Of a stretch of DNA of 64,000 nt, positions 16,926 to 25,677 are shown piece after piece. Position 1 is the first letter of the stretch. Each line of letters begins with the position of its first letter. The stretch is from Candidatus Poribacteria bacterium WGA-3G (GTDB lineage Bacteria > Poribacteria > WGA-4E > WGA-3G): positions 62,001 to 126,000 of the forward strand of contig ASZN01000008.1 in the NCBI GenBank assembly GCA_000406005.1, given 5' to 3'. The translations under genes were made by a program, and so were the position numbers. The notes under the pieces were generated by a model. The model was not told the origin of the DNA. It worked only from the letters and a program-made list of their open reading frames with translations, and did not search any database.

Positions 16926-19277
16926 CTATAACCTCCGTTGGTTTGTTTGCTTTTCTATCATATCTGTCAATTCGTGAACGTTTTCTTCGAGAGCCTCAAC
17001 GCCACCTGCAAGTGCTGCTGACGCATCTGTCAGGTGTTTGGAGAAGTCGCTGAGATAGGTATTGATTGAGTCCCGGGCGGTTGTGGAATAATTTGTTAAA
17101 CCTCCTTCAATTTCTTCAAAGATGCCTGTCAATCCAGTATTGATTGTTTGGAAACGTTGCGCGAAATCGTTGAGTAGCTGTCGTGATTGCCCAAGAGTGT
17201 TCTGGAGTTGTTGAGTCGTCTCTCGATTAGCTGTAAGATATTTGGCGTTTTCTTCAGTAAATGTTTCACTTACTTCTATTAGTTGCTCGCTTGCATCTTC
17301 AAGCCTATCGCCGCTTGTAAGCAATAAGTCAGATAAGGTTTGCGTATTTTCAAGGAGGGCTTGGACTTTGGTTACGCTTGTATCCATCTGTTGCAACATA
17401 TTACTACTCTTTTCAAGTGTTTCCTGCGAATTGGCTATCTGTGCGTTGACTTCTTTGATTTGGTTTTCCTGTTGTTCCAAGAGTGAACTGACACTCAATT
17501 CTCCAGATGCGAAAATACTATCAAGGCGGGTAGTGCTCTGTTCTACAAGTTGATGCATCCGCGTTATCATCGCTTCCGATTTTTCTGTTGTTTGTGACGC
17601 GATAGATGTCATTGATTTTTGTAATTCCGCAATTAAGGTTTGTAGTGTTTGAGTGGTCTGAGCAGAGGTCTGCTCTATATCCGTTATGCGTTGTGCCAAT
17701 TGTTCATCAGTACGCTTTGCTGCCGATTCCAATAGATCTCGTATCTGGTTGGCGATTTGCTCCATTTCTTGATTCATGCTATCAGTCGTGGCGGTCAATC
17801 CCGCCTTATGTGTATCAATCGCGTTTTGAAATGCGCTTGACCCGCTCTCCATCATATTTTTAACCTGTTCTGTTTGATTTTGGGATGTTTCCGATAGCAA
17901 TTTTCGCGTTTGGTTAACCTGATCCTGTATGCCGAGCATCATGCTTGCTAACTGTTCTGGCAGCGTTATCAAACTTTGGCTTGCTTTGTTAACAGTTTCA
18001 GCAAGTGCTTCCATTTGCGCTGTTGCTGACCCTGAAAGAGATTGTTGGAATTCTACAACGAGTTGCTGGATAGCGTCAGCTGAGGATTCTTCCTTGTGTT
18101 TCTGTAATGCCTCAACGGCGGAATTCAGGTTGTTGAAACTGGGCGCGAACTTTTTCTCTAATGCACTACCGAAGGCATCTGGAGCGTTACGAAGTTCTCG
18201 AAGAATCTCTTGATTTCCTTCGATTATAGTCTGCTTAATCTCGCTAACAACGTTATTTAGGTTATCAAGGTTGGGGGATAACTGCTTTTCGATTGTTGTG
18301 CTCAGGACTTGGTGGGTATTAGACAGCTGCTGAAGGATTTGTTGGTTTCCATTTTCCATTGTACTTTTGAGAGTTGTTGTGGAATCTGTAACTGCACTAT
18401 TCAGGTGATTTAGGCTGGGTGTCAGCTGCTCACCAATAGCGTTGCTGAAGGTCTCAGGGGCATTGCGAAATTCCGAGATAATTTCTTGCCGTCCTTGTGC
18501 CATAGCACTTTTAATCTCGTTTGCGAGGTCTGTAGAGAAGGCTTTGAGTGCCTGTGTCTGTTGTGCAAGTTCATCCTCTTGCCGAAACGCTATCTCTTCT
18601 TGTGTGGTCAATGTAAATAGTCGATCCAGCGTGCGTTGCAACACTGCAATTTTGCTACTTACCCAGCCGATGCAGGATTTCTCTATCCAATTGAATAAAA
18701 GCGACAATAGCATACCCCAAACGGAGGTTACGAATGCTGTGGATACTCCAGATAGGAGAGATTGAATTGCACTGCGAATGTTCTCTGTTTGTTGAAAGTC
18801 AATATTTGAAAAGGGCAGTAGTCCCCAAACCAGTCCAACAAAGGTTCCCAAAATACCCAATCCTACGAGCAGGGCTGGCACACTATTCCAAAATCGAAGG
18901 TTCATGTATTGTCCGAGCAGTCGCTCTTCGCCGAAAAAGAGGGATGCCTCGTCTGTTTTATAGACTATTTTCCCTTGGTTTTTTTCGGGTTCTCGGGTAA
19001 TCAGTGAATTCTGAAACTCATGCCAAACCTCAGCAAGTTCACTGTTGCAATCAAACTCCGTTTCGAGATGTGGTAAGATCTCCGGTTTAGCAGGTTTTAG
19101 GTGTTGACTGACTTTGTTAGTTAAATTGTTAATCAGGCCGGATCGGCGGATGGTTTTCCATAGGAAGATTCCCAAACAAATAAAAAAAGATGAAAGGATA
19201 CCGTAAACAAAAATGTCTGTAATCGGATTGAAACCACGTGCTGGCCATGGGAGAAGTAGTTTTAAAAATTCGTTCAT
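16926..19277 (-). CDS. zorA: Zorya ZorA: MotA/ExbB-like motor subunit with long coiled-coil tail
   Basis: This 783-residue protein has three membrane segments: near 22-42 (FVYGILSSFFICLGIFLW), 133-155 (VPALLVGLGILGTFVGLVWG) and 178-200 (STAFVTSVWGMLLSLLFN). The latter two form the MotA/TolQ/ExbB proton-channel core. More than 550 residues of Gln/Ser/Thr-rich helix follow, predicted to be a long cytoplasmic coiled-coil tail. In the first part of the tail a unit of about 45-48 residues, marked NAPETFSxAIxxQLxPxLNxLNSAV, occurs three times. ZorA tails are known to matter for phage sensing in characterised Zorya systems. First gene of the zor operon; it starts 35 bases after the stop of the upstream exported-protein gene, with only a weak ribosome site. 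Confidence 0.92.
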   Translation of the reverse strand: MNEFLKLLLPWPARGFNPITDIFVYGILSSFFICLGIFLWKTIRRSGLINNLTNKVSQHLKPAKPEILPHLETEFDCNSELAEVWHEFQNSLITREPEKNQGKIVYKTDEASLFFGEERLLGQYMNLRFWNSVPALLVGLGILGTFVGLVWGLLPFSNIDFQQTENIRSAIQSLLSGVSTAFVTSVWGMLLSLLFNWIEKSCIGWVSSKIAVLQRTLDRLFTLTTQEEIAFRQEDELAQQTQALKAFSTDLANEIKSAMAQGRQEIISEFRNAPETFSNAIGEQLTPSLNHLNSAVTDSTTTLKSTMENGNQQILQQLSNTHQVLSTTIEKQLSPNLDNLNNVVSEIKQTIIEGNQEILRELRNAPDAFGSALEKKFAPSFNNLNSAVEALQKHKEESSADAIQQLVVEFQQSLSGSATAQMEALAETVNKASQSLITLPEQLASMMLGIQDQVNQTRKLLSETSQNQTEQVKNMMESGSSAFQNAIDTHKAGLTATTDSMNQEMEQIANQIRDLLESAAKRTDEQLAQRITDIEQTSAQTTQTLQTLIAELQKSMTSIASQTTEKSEAMITRMHQLVEQSTTRLDSIFASGELSVSSLLEQQENQIKEVNAQIANSQETLEKSSNMLQQMDTSVTKVQALLENTQTLSDLLLTSGDRLEDASEQLIEVSETFTEENAKYLTANRETTQQLQNTLGQSRQLLNDFAQRFQTINTGLTGIFEEIEGGLTNYSTTARDSINTYLSDFSKHLTDASAALAGGVEALEENVHELTDMIEKQTNQRRL

Positions 19278-19311
19278 ATAATTTGCTCTATGAGTTGTCT
19301 TTTAGTCCCTT

Positions 19312-20352
19312 TCATTTTTGATCTGCTGTTGTCTCGTAGCGGATTGTTAGGAGTGGACGGAGGGTTGCGTCGGTTGCTTCTTTTGAGGTGAATACGATGG
19401 GGACATTGCCATCTTTTAAGGCGAAGAGGTAACCGTAGTTGTAGTCGGGGTTTGCGACCCAAAAACGGACGGCATCGGTGAGGTGCTCGCTTTTGAATTC
19501 ATAACGTTTGTCTGCGCCTTGAATTTCGCTCGTGCCGTCAATGCGGTGGGCGACATCCTCGGAACCGTTGTAGTCGCTCTCGTTGTCGCCGTTTATGCCT
19601 GAGAGCATGGCTTGTGCTGGCGGTCTGTTCCACGGGAGTTCGCGATGCAACGCGCTGTTATAAGTGAGTTCGTTGTCTTCTGCACGCGTTGATGTGCCTC
19701 TACCTTCTTTCCACGGGAGCAGGACACGCCGGTAGAGAACGGTTTGCACAGCGTCGGTTTCACACTGCTGAACATGTAGACTTATCGTTGCTTCTAAGAC
19801 CTGTGCGGGTTCACGAATCCCTATATCTTCAAATGCGTCAAATAGATCAAAGGCGACGAAGAAGACACTCCCTGTCGGATCACATAAAAGCGTCGGTTCG
19901 GCACCGGCATTGTTGTTTCGTGTCTTTCGATCTTTATAGACAAGCAGCGTGGTGTCCTGCAAACCGCCGGAGAAAGTAACGGCATCGCTTGCGCCGAAGG
20001 TTATTTCGTTTACGGGTGGGAGTGTAACCACGATTCCGGTTTGTGAATTTGGAAGCGTGAGACGGTAGGTTTTTTTTCCCTCTAACGGTGTCGTCATCAA
20101 TAAGACGCGGTTGCGTCGTTGGTCGAGTAACGCGTATTCGATTTCGGCATCCGGTGCGATTTGGTAATTATTGAGGTCTTCGGCTGTCTCTGCTTGCAGT
20201 TCTCCGTTGAATTGTAATTGAATAGCGGTTTGGGAGAGCGGGGTTGCCGCCACGAGTTCTGGTATGTCGGCAGCGTCGGCGGCTGAGATATGGCAAAATA
20301 GGAGTGATAGAAATATGAGAACCGTGTACGCTACGTTAAAATAGGTTTTCAA
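19312..20352 (-). CDS. Exported protein with SbsA-like Ig region and DNRLRE-type domain
   Basis: This 346-residue protein has a signal peptide (MKTYFNVAYTVLIFLSLLF, cleavage after AADA). Residues about 30-115 (VAATPLSQTAIQLQFNGEL..DLNNYQI) resemble the bacterial Ig-like SbsA domain that begins with a statement of difference between variables. The C-terminal part (ATISLHVQQCE, VLYRRVLLPWKEG, HLTDAVRFWVANPDYNYGYLF) resembles the DNRLRE / CBM96-like domain found in exported polysaccharide-related proteins. Probably surface or periplasmic; no catalytic residues are evident. Although it lies just upstream of zorA on the same strand, it has no obvious link to defence. Confidence 0.75.
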   Translation of the reverse strand: MKTYFNVAYTVLIFLSLLFCHISAADAADIPELVAATPLSQTAIQLQFNGELQAETAEDLNNYQIAPDAEIEYALLDQRRNRVLLMTTPLEGKKTYRLTLPNSQTGIVVTLPPVNEITFGASDAVTFSGGLQDTTLLVYKDRKTRNNNAGAEPTLLCDPTGSVFFVAFDLFDAFEDIGIREPAQVLEATISLHVQQCETDAVQTVLYRRVLLPWKEGRGTSTRAEDNELTYNSALHRELPWNRPPAQAMLSGINGDNESDYNGSEDVAHRIDGTSEIQGADKRYEFKSEHLTDAVRFWVANPDYNYGYLFALKDGNVPIVFTSKEATDATLRPLLTIRYETTADQK

Positions 20353-20373
20353 AATGCGTCTCCAAAATTATTA

Positions 20374-20502
20374 ATCGCGAGCGCAGCTCGCTCCTACAGA
20401 GGCGTTTATCGCGAGCGCAGCTCGCTCCTACAGAGGCGTTTATCGCGAGCGCAGCTCGCTCCTACAGAGGCGTTTATCGCGAGCGCAGCTCGCTCCTACA
20501 GA
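20374..20502. repeat. Four tandem 34-base REP units
   Basis: Four near-identical 34-base units start at 20374, 20408, 20442 and 20476. Each contains the perfect palindrome GCGAGCGCAGCTCGC followed by TCCTACAG; read on the other strand this is CTGTAGGA then the hairpin, a GTAG-headed REP element. A lone relative lies at about 10901. The array separates the start of the 346-residue exported protein from the end of the phosphodiester glycosidase gene. Confidence 0.95.
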
Positions 20503-20513
20503 AGAGCCGAGAT

Positions 20514-21707
20514 CTACGGCGCATCAGCTGTGATAAAGACGGCGTTTAGGACATCTCGTTCCTGTTGACCGGAGGGTTTATTGACGACGGTATCGTTGAC
20601 GATGAAGGTGCTGGAGGAGCCGCCGTCGAGGTTAATCGCTTCCGTTGCGCCGAGTTCTATGAAGATACTGGCGAGTTCATAGAGCGTTAGACCGGTACTA
20701 TACTTCGGTTGCCGTCCGTCTGCGACGACGAGAAAGAGTTTATCTGCGTTGTAACCGAGTGCTGTTCGGGGTTCGTGGCTCAGGTTTAGCAGAGGTGCAC
20801 GTTTGCCTGGGGTGTGCCGTTTTTCGGCGTTGTGCATCTCCGCGATGGTTTGATTAATCTCTCCATTTTTGAGGAGTCGAAGTCGTCCACCGATGGCGTG
20901 TTGGACCTTGTTCCATTCGGGTGGCGAGAGCGAGAGTGTGATCGTGCCGCTCGCGCCGGTGCTGAACTCAGGAACCGCTGGGTCTCTCAGGCGTGCGTTA
21001 AACCAGAGGATTGCACCGTCTCTCGGAATTAGGCTGTTTCCGTCGCTCAGGACATCTTCGACGCGGTAAGTGTGCGTGTAGTTAGGTGTCAATGGGAGTG
21101 AGAGTCCACTGATGATGACCTCTTTGCCGCGACGCCGGTTGGTGCGTGTCGATTCGCCGAGGCGCGGTGTATAAAGCGTTACTTGACACCCGTCAAGCCG
21201 GCGCTGATTAACACATCCGAGTGGCAGTGTCCGCTCGCCGATTTGGATGTTGGCTTCCATGTGTACAGCCGAACTCAAAAACTCACCCGTCTCGGTTACG
21301 CCGAAACATGTCTCTGTGTCGGTCGGTTGCGTGATGAGTTCACCGTCTTGGATGTGTAAGTTTTCTAACACGCCGCCGTAGCCTCGCATATCCCCGAGTA
21401 CGCCGAACCCGCCGTTGACAGCGACAATGACGCGTCGGTCGCCGCGTTGGTTACGGCGGTTCGCCATAGAACGGACGGTCTCTTTTCCTAAGACTTGTGC
21501 GTTTGCGAGTGCAACCTCAAAGTGGAGTGCTGGTTCACTGCGCGACATCTCGGCGACGTAAAGTACACATGTTTCGACATCCCAGTTGTAACGGTAGATA
21601 TGGATGCCCGGTGTCAGGTCCGGAAACAGAGCCTCTTTTTCGCCAGCGGCTTGCGCGATGACGGTTGTTGTTAAAAGGAGATAGATGATCGTGCAGAATC
21701 TATGCAT
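20514..21707 (-). CDS. Exported phosphodiester glycosidase family (NAGPA-like) protein
   Basis: This protein of about 397 residues starts at the ATG at 21707 (MHRFCTIIYLLLTTTVIAQA), giving a clear signal peptide; that ATG overlaps the folB stop by 8 bases. The NAGPA / DUF2233 domain is recognised by VIVAVNGGFGVLGDMRGYGG, the ALGYNADKLFLVVADGRQ region and LDGGSSSTFIVNDTVVNKPSG near the C-terminus. Family members hydrolyse phosphodiester-linked sugars, such as the mannose-6-phosphate uncovering enzyme; bacterial substrates are mostly unknown. A Cys-containing middle region (LGCVNQRRLDGCQVTLYTP) fits the domain. Transcribed with folB. Confidence 0.85.
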   Translation of the reverse strand: MHRFCTIIYLLLTTTVIAQAAGEKEALFPDLTPGIHIYRYNWDVETCVLYVAEMSRSEPALHFEVALANAQVLGKETVRSMANRRNQRGDRRVIVAVNGGFGVLGDMRGYGGVLENLHIQDGELITQPTDTETCFGVTETGEFLSSAVHMEANIQIGERTLPLGCVNQRRLDGCQVTLYTPRLGESTRTNRRRGKEVIISGLSLPLTPNYTHTYRVEDVLSDGNSLIPRDGAILWFNARLRDPAVPEFSTGASGTITLSLSPPEWNKVQHAIGGRLRLLKNGEINQTIAEMHNAEKRHTPGKRAPLLNLSHEPRTALGYNADKLFLVVADGRQPKYSTGLTLYELASIFIELGATEAINLDGGSSSTFIVNDTVVNKPSGQQERDVLNAVFITADAP

Positions 21708-22056
21708 TTCGGAAAATTTCAACGGCGAAATAGTCAATGGGTTGTTCTATCGGTGGTCGCAGTTTCTTGACGATGAGATGCACCGCATCGACTGCGAATT
21801 GTTCTAAAATTGTGGTAGCCATCTTTTCGGCGAGTGCTTCAATGAGCTGGAACGACTGTTGTGTCCCGATCTCAACGATGCGTGAAACGACCTCGGCGTA
21901 ATCGACTGTGTCTGTGAGTGCATCGGTATTGCCCGGATTGATAAGTTGACAGTGTAAAGTTGCATCGACTTCATAATGGCCACCAACCTGTCGCTCCGCT
22001 TCGGGAACACCGTGGTGGCCATGGAATTGAATGCCTTTGAGAATGAGTTTGTCCAT
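21700..22056 (-). CDS. folB: Dihydroneopterin aldolase
   Basis: This 118-residue protein starts at the ATG at 22056 (MDKLILKGIQFHGHHGVPEAER), the usual length for FolB, which converts dihydroneopterin to 6-hydroxymethyl-dihydropterin in folate synthesis. The conserved start FHGHHGVxExE, the DYAEVV region and the active-site type VxLIVKKLRPP near the C-terminus are present. A longer in-frame start at 22158 would translate repeat DNA and is rejected. The stop overlaps the start of the next gene. Confidence 0.92.
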   Translation of the reverse strand: MDKLILKGIQFHGHHGVPEAERQVGGHYEVDATLHCQLINPGNTDALTDTVDYAEVVSRIVEIGTQQSFQLIEALAEKMATTILEQFAVDAVHLIVKKLRPPIEQPIDYFAVEIFRNA

Positions 22057-22074
22057 TTTTCGCGAATTTGCTGT

Positions 22075-22162
22075 TATAGTAAAAGCTACAATTAAGGAGA
22101 TGTCTATAAAAGGCGGGGTTACAAACCCTGAAGAAACACCCGAGCAAAAACCCTGCAATGGG
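22075..22162. repeat. MITE-like repeat, left part only
   Basis: It starts with the end TATAGTAAAA and continues with CTACAATTAAGGAGA, AAAAGGCGGGGTTACAAACC and GAGCAAAAACCCTGCAATGG. It is a close relative of the element at 40351-40488, which has the same end inverted on its right side. The right inverted end is missing here, just before the end of the lipoprotein gene. Confidence 0.8.
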
Positions 22163-22191
22163 ACTTTGCAAGCGAAAACGTGCTGTTAACT

Positions 22192-22803
22192 CTATTCTTC
22201 GGCAATCTCTCCAAAAGTATAGGCAGGCTCATTGAGGTCTTTAACCTGTTTTCCGTTATTTCCGCCGGTGTAATCAATCGCGCGGATTTTCCAGTCACTC
22301 CCATCTTTTTCGAGTGCGGAAATCAGATCGCCCTGTTGATTGCCCCATTTATATGTCCCTCGTAAGACGGCTTCTTTTCCTCTGCTGTCAATAGCGATGT
22401 AGGTGATGTCAACTGTCACTGCGCCTTGACGGAGCCGGAAGATGCCCTCCCATGCCGACGTTACTGCCTTCCATCCGTTGTTCCTTTCAAAAGTGCCAGC
22501 CCAGAAGGTCCAGGCGGTAAAAACGTCGTCTGATTCGCTTTTGAACCAAACGTCTCCGAGGGTATCAACATCTTTGTCGCCGTGAGCGGTAGCGTATCTG
22601 TCGTAGAGTTCGCGGATGGCTTCCTCTTCAACGGGGAAGTCTATGTTTCTTTCAAGAGTTACTGTCGGTTCCGTGGGTTGCGAAGGTGTCGTGGTTGAGG
22701 TTTCTGGCTCGGTCGGTTCGGAGTCGTCATCGTCTGCACCACAGGCAATCATACCGGTGATGAGTAGCATGATGATTAGATAACAGATCGCTTTCGGTCT
22801 CAT
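22192..22803 (-). CDS. Lipoprotein with SnoaL/DUF4440-like domain
   Basis: This 203-residue protein has a lipoprotein signal (MRPKAICYLIIMLLITGMIAC, lipobox MIAC, Cys 21). An acidic Asp/Glu/Thr-Pro linker leads to a C-terminal NTF2-like fold: IRELYDRYATAHGDKDVDTLGDVW, then GWKAVTSAWEGIFR and AVLRGTYKWGNQ with GSDWKIRAIDY, the typical pattern of SnoaL/DUF4440 proteins. Probably anchored to a membrane facing the periplasm. The binding partner or ligand is unknown. The coding end abuts a truncated MITE-like repeat. Confidence 0.75.
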   Translation of the reverse strand: MRPKAICYLIIMLLITGMIACGADDDDSEPTEPETSTTTPSQPTEPTVTLERNIDFPVEEEAIRELYDRYATAHGDKDVDTLGDVWFKSESDDVFTAWTFWAGTFERNNGWKAVTSAWEGIFRLRQGAVTVDITYIAIDSRGKEAVLRGTYKWGNQQGDLISALEKDGSDWKIRAIDYTGGNNGKQVKDLNEPAYTFGEIAEE

Positions 22804-23014
22804 AATTTCCCTCCTGCCTTATCTCCAAAATAGGGGACTCACATTGATACAATTTCCCTTATTCTATCAGAATCGTTAATAATAAGCAACTTAATTTTAG
22901 TTTTTAGTTATCGGTTATCGGTTTTCGGTTTTCAGAATAACGGTTTTTGTGTTATACTTTTTGTGCAGTTTAGATACCGTTAACCGTTAAAAATTTTGTT
23001 GAAAGGGAATCCTT

Positions 23015-23269
23015 ATGAACGTCACAGTTAAATATTTTGCCGTATGCCACGAGATGTTAGATAGGTCCGAGGAAGAGATGGAGCTCCCAGAAGGTGCCAC
23101 CGTGAACACGATCCTAAAGAGGCTTGAAGAAGAGTGGCCCGAGATTGCTGAGTTTTATGAAGTGATGCAGATGTCTGTCAATTGGGAATACGCCACGGAG
23201 AACACTGAGCTCGTAGAGGGGGACGAGGTGGCTCTGATTCCGCCGGTAACAGGGGGTTGCGATGTTTAA
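23015..23269 (+). CDS. moaD: Molybdopterin synthase small subunit (MoaD-like) with extra residues after Gly-Gly
   Basis: This 84-residue beta-grasp protein carries sulfur for molybdopterin synthesis (MNVTVKYFAVCHEM.. LVEGDEVALIPPVTGG). Canonical MoaD ends in Gly-Gly, whose carboxylate is adenylated and thiocarboxylated. Here Cys-Asp-Val follow before the stop, within the stretch that overlaps moaE by 8 bases. The protein would need trimming, or uses another mechanism, before activation. AAAGGGA stands before the ATG. Cotranscribed with moaE, and relevant to the molybdoenzyme at 3.6-7.6 kb. Confidence 0.9.
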   Translation: MNVTVKYFAVCHEMLDRSEEEMELPEGATVNTILKRLEEEWPEIAEFYEVMQMSVNWEYATENTELVEGDEVALIPPVTGGCDV

Positions 23270-23723
23270 AATCACGACCGAGGTTATTACAGGCGAGGAG
23301 GTGCGCGAAGCCGTGGAGGGCCCGGATGCTGGCGCAGTGGTGCTGTTCTTCGGTACTGTCCGTAATAATACGGGTGGCAGACCTGTCAAATGTCTTGAAT
23401 ATGAGGCGTACCCACCGATGGCGGAAAAGAAGATGGCAGAAATTGCGCAGGAGATTGCGGATAAATGGGGAATTCATCGCGTGGCTATGGTCCACCGCGT
23501 CGGAAAATTAGAGATCGGTGAGGTAAGCGTAGCGGTCGGAGTCGCATCGCCGCATCGCAAGGACGGTTTTGAAGCGTGTAAATATGCGATGGACCGCCTC
23601 AAGCAGATTGTCCCGATCTGGAAGCGCGAGGTATGGGCAGACGGCGAAACGGAATGGGTGAAACCGGATGCTGTCTATTTCGATGCGCTTAAGCCGCGCA
23701 AAACCGATCCACAAACTGACTAA
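23262..23723 (+). CDS. moaE: Molybdopterin synthase catalytic subunit
   Basis: This 153-residue protein is MoaE, which uses MoaD thiocarboxylate to convert cPMP to molybdopterin. Recognised by GAVVLFFGTVRNNTGGRPVKCLEYEAYP, then KWGIHRVAMVHRVGKLEIGEVSVAVGVASPHR, and the catalytic-lysine region IVPIWKREVWADGETEW. The start overlaps the moaD end. The 3' end overlaps the convergent peptidase gene by 35 bases, an unusual tail-to-tail overlap of two real genes. Confidence 0.95.
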   Translation: MFKITTEVITGEEVREAVEGPDAGAVVLFFGTVRNNTGGRPVKCLEYEAYPPMAEKKMAEIAQEIADKWGIHRVAMVHRVGKLEIGEVSVAVGVASPHRKDGFEACKYAMDRLKQIVPIWKREVWADGETEWVKPDAVYFDALKPRKTDPQTD

Positions 23724-24813
23724 AGATTGAGACTCCCTGTGGAAACTGATCCAACGCCATCCACTCATCTACGGTATGTGCCTGTAGAATGCTCCCCGGT
23801 CCGATGATAACGGTCTCCATGTGCTGTGCAAAGACAGCGGCATCGGTGCCATAGGCGACGGTTTGAGGTTCAGTTTCGCCGGTTATTTCAAGTGCTGCTT
23901 GGATAATCTCCGCATCGGGTGGCGTGCGTACCGGAGGTGCATCAATATACAAATCGAATATTAACCCATGCTTTTCAGCTGCGTCCCGCGCGCGGTCTAT
24001 CCACACCTTTGCATCATCCCCCGGCATTGGCCGGTAGTTGATACAACACACGCTTAACGGCGAAGTAATATTCCCTGGACACTCGCCATCACTGATAGTA
24101 ATGTTCCAATCCGTAAAAGCTGGCGTGAATTCATCGTTGAAATACTGGGTATCGGTTGTCAATTCGTGATAAATGTCCCGCATCTCTGCGAGAAACGGAA
24201 TTAACTTTAGATTCGCGTTGTCGCCTTCGCCTGTACTGCTATGCGCTGCACGCCCGTGGGCTGTGGCAGTAAAGCGGACAGTCCCTTTGTGGGCATATAC
24301 TGCATGGAGTTCTGTCGGTTCACCGACGACCCCGTACTTCGGAAAGCCGTGCTTTTTGAACATCTTCGACTTTTCGGCAACTGCAATTGCTCCGAGGTAG
24401 CCGACCTCTTCATCAGCGGTGATGACGACATAGAGTGGTGCCGCCAACTTTGACGCTGCATAGCGCGAAGCGACCTCAATCATACAAGCGACGCTGCTCT
24501 TCATATCACAACTGCCTCTACCGTACATCTTTCCATCAGCAATCCGTGCCTCAAAGGGATCCATTGACCAGCCGATAGCCGGGACAGTATCTATGTGTCC
24601 GAGGAGTGCCAACCCACGTTCACCGTTCACGGGTCCTTTACGTCCGATGAGGTTTACCTTTAGCACACCTGCGGGGTCCCTGTATTCAACGCGTTCGACT
24701 TCACAATCGACAGCTTCGAGTGTTTCCGTCAGAAAATCCATAACCTCAACGTTGCTGAGTGGACTGACTGTATTGTATCCAATAAGTGTTTTGGTGAGTT
24801 CTTTTGCATCCAT
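23689..24813 (-). CDS. M20 family peptidase, acetylornithine deacetylase-like
   Basis: This 374-residue protein is a metal-dependent amidohydrolase of the M20/ArgE/DapE family. Metal-binding motifs are LLGHIDTVP near residue 70, YGRGSCDMKSSVA near 95 and ADEEVGYLGA near 130, with the dimer-domain signature AHKGTVRFTATAHGRAAHSS near 170-190. Resemblance is closest to acetylornithine deacetylase (ArgE), which releases ornithine from N-acetylornithine. Nothing nearby belongs to arginine synthesis, so the substrate is not certain. Convergent with moaE, overlapping by 35 bases. Confidence 0.88.
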   Translation of the reverse strand: MDAKELTKTLIGYNTVSPLSNVEVMDFLTETLEAVDCEVERVEYRDPAGVLKVNLIGRKGPVNGERGLALLGHIDTVPAIGWSMDPFEARIADGKMYGRGSCDMKSSVACMIEVASRYAASKLAAPLYVVITADEEVGYLGAIAVAEKSKMFKKHGFPKYGVVGEPTELHAVYAHKGTVRFTATAHGRAAHSSTGEGDNANLKLIPFLAEMRDIYHELTTDTQYFNDEFTPAFTDWNITISDGECPGNITSPLSVCCINYRPMPGDDAKVWIDRARDAAEKHGLIFDLYIDAPPVRTPPDAEIIQAALEITGETEPQTVAYGTDAAVFAQHMETVIIGPGSILQAHTVDEWMALDQFPQGVSIFSQFVDRFCAA

Positions 24814-24939
24814 AGTTCGGAATTTTACAAAAAGCGTGGAAGTTTGTCAACAAGTTTTTTTGGTGATCAACCGTCAGCAAAGAGGTTCGTGTGAACTATG
24901 TAATTCATGTTGCGATGCGCCACGAGCAGGAAATCCATT

Positions 24940-25677
24940 TTACAGTTGATATTCGTAGGTGATGGCAGCGACTGCGACGATGGCGGCGGTTTCTGTACGT
25001 AAGATGTTTGTACCGAGTGTTACGGGGGTGCATCCTTTTTCAATCGCGATGGTGGCTTCCGTATCAGAAAAACCGCCTTCTGGACCGACAAAAAGTGCGA
25101 TGGTAGTTGCTTGTGGTGTCTTTCTTAAGACCTCTCTGATGTGTTGCGTATGCGATGCCTGATTGGAAGCCGGGTTCAGGAGTAGTCGGAGTGAAAAATG
25201 ATCAAGTTGTGTGAGAGATGCTTGAAAGGTCTGCGGGTCGCATAACTCAGGTAGCCAGGCGCGTTGACACTGCTTTGTCGCGGAGATGACAACACGGTGC
25301 CATCGTTGATACCGGTTTTGGCTCGGTTTTTGTAAGGCGTATTCCGTGTGTAGTGGCACGATCTGTGTGACACCGATTTCGGTTGTCTTTTGAAGGATTA
25401 ACGCCATCTTATCGTTTTTCGGCAGTCCTTGGAAGAGCGTCATCGAAGGTGGTACCCTTGGGTGAAATTCATGGCTGAGCATCCGGACTTCACTTGAAGC
25501 GTTTTTTGTGCCTGTATCGCACACTTCTCCGGTATAAACATTGCCTTGTCCATCAATAATTCGGACAGTCTCACCGGGTGTTATACGGCGGACATTGCGG
25601 AGATGGTGGTGCTCTGCGTCGGTGATGACGGCGATATTAGCACTGATATGAGACGGTGGAACGTAAAAGGTGTGCAT
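24940..25677 (-). CDS. rsmE: 16S rRNA m3U1498 methyltransferase
   Basis: This 245-residue SPOUT-fold methyltransferase modifies U1498 of 16S rRNA. Features are the N-terminal PUA-like part (MHTFYVPP, HHHLRNVRRITPGETVRIIDGQG), KMALILQKTTEIGVTQIVPL, and the SAM-binding trefoil-knot motifs LFVGPEGGFSDTE and LGTNILRTETAAI near the C-terminus. The start ATG shares one base with the rpe stop (TGATG), so translation is coupled. It is the last gene of a same-strand cluster with rpe, the PASTA protein and fmt. Confidence 0.95.
   Translation of the reverse strand: MHTFYVPPSHISANIAVITDAEHHHLRNVRRITPGETVRIIDGQGNVYTGEVCDTGTKNASSEVRMLSHEFHPRVPPSMTLFQGLPKNDKMALILQKTTEIGVTQIVPLHTEYALQKPSQNRYQRWHRVVISATKQCQRAWLPELCDPQTFQASLTQLDHFSLRLLLNPASNQASHTQHIREVLRKTPQATTIALFVGPEGGFSDTEATIAIEKGCTPVTLGTNILRTETAAIVAVAAITYEYQL

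Noticed and set aside
16158..19277. Flagellar stator (MotA/MotB) or ExbB/ExbD pair
   Set aside because: The MotA-like protein has a 550-residue coiled-coil tail, and the downstream EH-signature and helicase-nuclease genes fit Zorya; no flagellar or TonB genes are nearby.
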